Shown here: piece after piece, positions 54,811 to 58,029 of the stretch | Numbering within the stretch: the first letter of the stretch is position 1 | Layout of the letters: each line of letters starts with the position of its first letter | NCBI GenBank assembly: GCA_030849065.1 | Contig: JASAON010001563.1 | Coordinates: forward strand, 1-58,029 | DNA from: Jaenimonas drosophilae | Taxonomy: Eukaryota > Euglenozoa > Kinetoplastea > Trypanosomatida > Trypanosomatidae | Direction of reading: 5' to 3' | Length of the DNA: 58,029 bases | Notes under the pieces: generated by a model | What the model was told of the DNA's origin: nothing | Databases searched by the model: none | The model's input: only the letters and a program-made list of their open reading frames with translations | Program-made: the position numbers and the translations under genes

Positions 54811-57618
54811 TTACAGATACAGTGAAGAAGCAAACACAATATCACGCTTAATGAGTGCGATACCTTTGAGGAATTTGTCGTGCAGCTCCATACTTCCGAT
54901 GGCAGGGGATCGTGCCGCAGAAGCAAGCTGGCGGAGCATTTCCTCCAATCGGCGCATCATTCTCACTATCTCGCCTTCGTAGGCTGTAGTTTTTGAAACG
55001 AGATCCACAAACTTCGCGCCCTTAGCCCACAAATATGTTACCTCCATCAGTGAGGGGAGAACCTTTTCCACTGCGGTGTTTTCCACAGTCAGTCCACTTT
55101 CCACACTGACGGTCGCAATGCGAGCAACAATTTCGTTCAGATCCTTCAACGGTTGCTCAAACTCCTGCGGAAGTGAGAAGTTGTCCGGGGTTCGGTGAAC
55201 GTTGACAAGACAAGACAGCAACGCGACAATCATTTCCGTCTCCATCGAGTTTAGAACACCCTTGAAGAGAAGCTCCGTGAGAAGGATTTCATTCTCGTCC
55301 GTCGTCGTGATTTCACACGCCACACGGGCCTTGCGTAGAATAATGTTGTCCTTGTCAATGTAATCTAATCGGCGGAGAACACGCATCATCTGCTTAAGTT
55401 CCTCAGAGAGAACTGCCTTGCTCATTCCCTCAAGTTCTGCCCTGACCTCCTCCATCTCCCGCTCCAGTTCTGCCTTTCGTTGGTACTCCTGATACTCCTC
55501 CATCATACTGGTCTCGGAATTTGAAAGTTCGTTCTGACTCAATTGGGCCTCCAAGTTCGCTATTTGCGTACTCAGCTTATCAATGTGATCATCCTCAATG
55601 CCCATTTGCTGTACAGTCAGCAGCGGAACCTTGTCGTCACCAAATTGACTGTGAAGTTTGCTGAGCGTTTGAACAATCTGCTGGCGGCCTTGTTCGGAGT
55701 CTGGCTGAGCGGGAAGATTGATCTTCAGCGTCGAAATACATTCAATATCAGTGAAGTCAAACGTCACATTGAACAGCTCTGCAGTGGCTGAGGTATAGTC
55801 CTGAACATGGCAAGGCGCTAGGGTGGCGTTGGCGTTTCCCTCCATCTTCTGACATATTACAGACACTGTCACCGAAAACGCTGATGGATCCTTCACGTCG
55901 GCATCTGCACTCTTTGCTGAAAACGATCGGCAAATACCCCATCCGAATGAGAGGCCATCGGAAGCACGAACAATGCGGGCAAATCTCCCACTTTGGGTCC
56001 AGTTTCGTAGAAACCGAGGCTGCTTGACGATGCTCTCAATTTCCTTCCGCTTGGTTGCAATAAGGCTTTGGCATGTGTTGAACTCATAAAAAAGCTCTTC
56101 ATTGTGAACTTGAATTTTTCCAATGGCAGTTCGAAGAGCCAGTCGCTTCTCCTCGAGCTTGGGACGGTTCTTCAGTCGCTGAAATTGGGCAAAGCTCCGC
56201 TTCATCATGAACTCGGGATCAACGTCCTCCACACGAAGAAGGTTAAGAACCATATTGTACGTGAGATGGAAACTGCTGTTCAGGACATCCGCTCCACCAC
56301 CGGTGAGCTGCTTCAGCGTATCTGGCTCCACCGCCTCATCCACCATCGCAATCACTACGCCAACGCGGTCCAGTCCACGGCGGCCAGCACGCCCCGACAT
56401 CTGAATATACTCGCCACCAGTTAGGTACCGGTTCTTTTCTCCGTCGAACTTCTTTACCGCCGTGAACACAACTGTTCGGGCTGGCATATTCAGCCCCATC
56501 GAAAAGGTTTCTGTTGAGAACAGGACCTTCACCAATCCTGCTTGAAACAGAATCTCCACTACTTCCTTCAAAATGGGTAGCAGACCGGAATGATGGATAC
56601 CAACTCCTCGCTTCAGCAGCGGAAGTAAGTGTTCAATGGCGGGGAGGTTACGATCATCTTCCGCAAGCGATTCCATGGCGTTGTTGAAGACTTCAGTAAC
56701 CAAGGCATCCTCTTCAGCGTTATTGAAATTCAGTCTGGACAGTGCGAGTGCATTCCGCTCGCATTCTCTCTTGGCGAAAGAGAAGACAATCACCGGATAC
56801 ATGTTGCGCTCCATCACCAGCTTCACAATCTCCATCATTGGTTGGCAGCCCTTGGAGCCTCTGCTCTTCGGATGGCCTCCCTCGCCCGAGTTGCTGTTTC
56901 CATCCACACCAATCGAGGACATTGCCTTGCTAAAGTTATCATCACGGAATTTGCTTTTTTCGTCCACAATCAAGAATATTCCATCTGCACCCGATGGATA
57001 CAGATAATGCTGAAGGGGTACTGGACGGAAGTCGGTATGAATGACATGAACTTTGGTAGTAGGATGAATGCTCTCCACCCAATCAGCGAACTCCCGAGCG
57101 TTTGGAATCGTAGCAGATAGAAATACATACTGGCAACCCTCTGGAAGCAAGCTGATGGTTTCTTCCCATACAACACCGCGGGATTTGTCACGCATGTAGT
57201 GCACCTCATCAAATACAACGCAGCCCACCTCACGTAGCATCTCCGTGCCTCGGTAGAGCATGCTACGGAGAATCTCCGTCGTCATGACGAGGCAATCGGA
57301 GTCTGACTTGATCGTCGTATCGCCTGTCATTAAGCCAACTGAATCAAACTTTTCGGAAAACTCACGAAACTTTTGATTGCTCAGTGCTTTAATGGGCGAC
57401 GTATAAATCACGCGCTTCTTCTCACGGAGTGCCTTCGCAATGGCATAAAGAGCAACCGTAGTTTTTCCAGCAGATGTGTGAGCTGAGACCAGAACACTAT
57501 CTCCATCTTCAAGGGCATCGATACTAGCTTTTTGAAATGTATCCAGCTCGTATGGAAACACCAACGCGGGATCTGCTTCGCGCCGCGTTCTCTTAAGTTG
57601 CGGTTCATCGGAGTTCAT
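54811..57618 (-). CDS. MTR4: MTR4, exosome-associated DExH RNA helicase
   Basis: MTR4 unwinds and feeds RNA to the nuclear exosome for rRNA and snoRNA maturation and for decay. From ATG 57618 the product is 935 residues. The core has FPYELDTFQKASIDAL, Walker A SAHTSAGKTT at 45-54, DEVH at 137-140, SATIPNA, then SMGLNMPARTVVF and QMSGRAGRRG in the second RecA domain. A long helical-bundle with an arch insert follows, the arch shorter than in yeast; the end reads ELHDKFLKGIALIKRDIVFA, as in MTR4 rather than SKI2. The frame extends 50 codons further upstream but that stretch holds a C/T tract and an AG and does not fit the family. A partner role with the snoRNA array in the same window is attractive but unproven. 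Confidence 0.9.
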   Translation of the reverse strand: MNSDEPQLKRTRREADPALVFPYELDTFQKASIDALEDGDSVLVSAHTSAGKTTVALYAIAKALREKKRVIYTSPIKALSNQKFREFSEKFDSVGLMTGDTTIKSDSDCLVMTTEILRSMLYRGTEMLREVGCVVFDEVHYMRDKSRGVVWEETISLLPEGCQYVFLSATIPNAREFADWVESIHPTTKVHVIHTDFRPVPLQHYLYPSGADGIFLIVDEKSKFRDDNFSKAMSSIGVDGNSNSGEGGHPKSRGSKGCQPMMEIVKLVMERNMYPVIVFSFAKRECERNALALSRLNFNNAEEDALVTEVFNNAMESLAEDDRNLPAIEHLLPLLKRGVGIHHSGLLPILKEVVEILFQAGLVKVLFSTETFSMGLNMPARTVVFTAVKKFDGEKNRYLTGGEYIQMSGRAGRRGLDRVGVVIAMVDEAVEPDTLKQLTGGGADVLNSSFHLTYNMVLNLLRVEDVDPEFMMKRSFAQFQRLKNRPKLEEKRLALRTAIGKIQVHNEELFYEFNTCQSLIATKRKEIESIVKQPRFLRNWTQSGRFARIVRASDGLSFGWGICRSFSAKSADADVKDPSAFSVTVSVICQKMEGNANATLAPCHVQDYTSATAELFNVTFDFTDIECISTLKINLPAQPDSEQGRQQIVQTLSKLHSQFGDDKVPLLTVQQMGIEDDHIDKLSTQIANLEAQLSQNELSNSETSMMEEYQEYQRKAELEREMEEVRAELEGMSKAVLSEELKQMMRVLRRLDYIDKDNIILRKARVACEITTTDENEILLTELLFKGVLNSMETEMIVALLSCLVNVHRTPDNFSLPQEFEQPLKDLNEIVARIATVSVESGLTVENTAVEKVLPSLMEVTYLWAKGAKFVDLVSKTTAYEGEIVRMMRRLEEMLRQLASAARSPAIGSMELHDKFLKGIALIKRDIVFASSLYL

Positions 57619-57705
57619 GGTGGCGTAGTCTGTCAATGAAACGGAAAAATACGACCAACCTACATAGCGGGGATGAAGCAACAAATGAAAAAGAGGGAAT
57701 AGAAG
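57619..57705 (-). promoter_or_regulatory. Trans-splice region that sets the MTR4 start
   Basis: On the coding strand the C/T-rich run CTTCTATTCCCTCTTTTTC (complement of about 57683-57703) is followed by TATGTAG at about 57660 and then about 40 bases to ATG 57618. The splice acceptor would remove the upstream hydrophobic extension of the reading frame. Confidence 0.5.
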
Positions 57706-57774
57706 ATGGTGGACAGTTATACATTTTGTACAGCCCCTCATAAGGATGTATGTGTGAAGATGGGGCATATACTC

Positions 57775-58029
57775 TCACAACAACTCCAGCACCGCAGATT
57801 CCAATGACCCAAGCGAGCACGATGGACTCAGTTTCTTCGTAGGAACTCCATTTCTGTCGCACACGAACTTTGTGTAATTCCACCGCGCTGAGCCCAGCTG
57901 ATGTTGAATCATGACGAAAAGGGGGTCAGCAGAGGTGCCTTTCACATCCACTCGATCAAAAATGGGAAATGAAACACCATGTGTGGCTCCCCACAACTGG
58001 ATGTCTTCGTTGGAGAGAGGCTCCTGATT
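57775..58029 (-). CDS. Glutathione/tryparedoxin peroxidase-type protein, 3' part only
   Basis: The frame enters from the right window edge; 84 codons are visible. It reads NQEPLSNEDIQLWG, then VSFPIFDRVDVKG, ADPLFVMIQ and WNYTKFVCDRNG. These are the second half of the glutathione-peroxidase fold, with the conserved Gln of the NQEP segment and the Trp of WNYTKF, two members of the catalytic tetrad. The peroxidatic Cys or Sec lies outside the window. In kinetoplastids such proteins are reduced by tryparedoxin and remove lipid hydroperoxides. Targeting cannot be judged without the N-terminus. Confidence 0.82.
   Translation of the reverse strand, partial: NQEPLSNEDIQLWGATHGVSFPIFDRVDVKGTSADPLFVMIQHQLGSARWNYTKFVCDRNGVPTKKLSPSCSLGSLESAVLELL

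Overview
The window reads as nuclear DNA of a kinetoplastid flagellate. Every convincing gene (26 of them) lies on the minus strand, none shows an intron, and most starts are preceded on the coding strand by a long polypyrimidine tract and a nearby AG, the layout of a polycistronic unit matured by spliced-leader trans-splicing. A recognisable kinetoplastid-type kinetochore pseudokinase (KKT14-like, residues with a KEN box and an ABBA-like motif) points the same way. Stop codons are standard. I cannot name the species; the intron-free layout, a secreted GH32-family protein and a meiotic SPO11 would fit a bodonid such as Bodo or a trypanosomatid. No spliced-leader RNA gene or tRNA was seen.

Layout from left to right (all minus strand): TTC12-like dynein-assembly factor; a 67-residue orphan; an RSPRR-repeat SR-like protein; SPO11; a giant 2640-residue protein with seven NDK-like modules; a KKT14/Bub1-like pseudokinase; a degenerate ChlI/MoxR-like AAA protein; a four-TM protein; PRP22 helicase; a 1137-residue, probably myristoylated protein built of four phytochelatin-synthase-like modules without the catalytic Cys; a 419-bp tandem repeat carrying five copies of an H/ACA-like small RNA; an SPRY protein; two identical eS24 genes; CFAP65; an MCM-like protein with damaged ATPase motifs; a 63-residue orphan; a mitoribosomal L51/S25-type protein; PHF5A/RDS3; a membrane RING-H2 ligase; a 2-kb stretch with no convincing gene; succinyl-CoA synthetase beta; two small four-TM proteins; a GH32 protein with a PAN insertion and an altered nucleophile; a bromodomain protein; mitochondrial Obg; MTR4; and the 3' end of a glutathione-peroxidase-type gene cut by the window edge.

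Functionally the unit mixes axoneme assembly and structure (TTC12, CFAP65, perhaps the NDK-array protein), RNA processing (PRP22, PHF5A, MTR4, snoRNA-like array, SR-like protein), mitochondrial translation and metabolism (Obg, L51/S25 protein, SCS-beta), and chromosome biology (SPO11, MCM-like, KKT14, bromodomain). As usual in kinetoplastids, neighbourhood says little about shared function. The most unusual content is the NDK-like seven-module protein with alternating active-site histidine, the four-module pseudo-phytochelatin synthase, and the covarying H/ACA-like RNA array.
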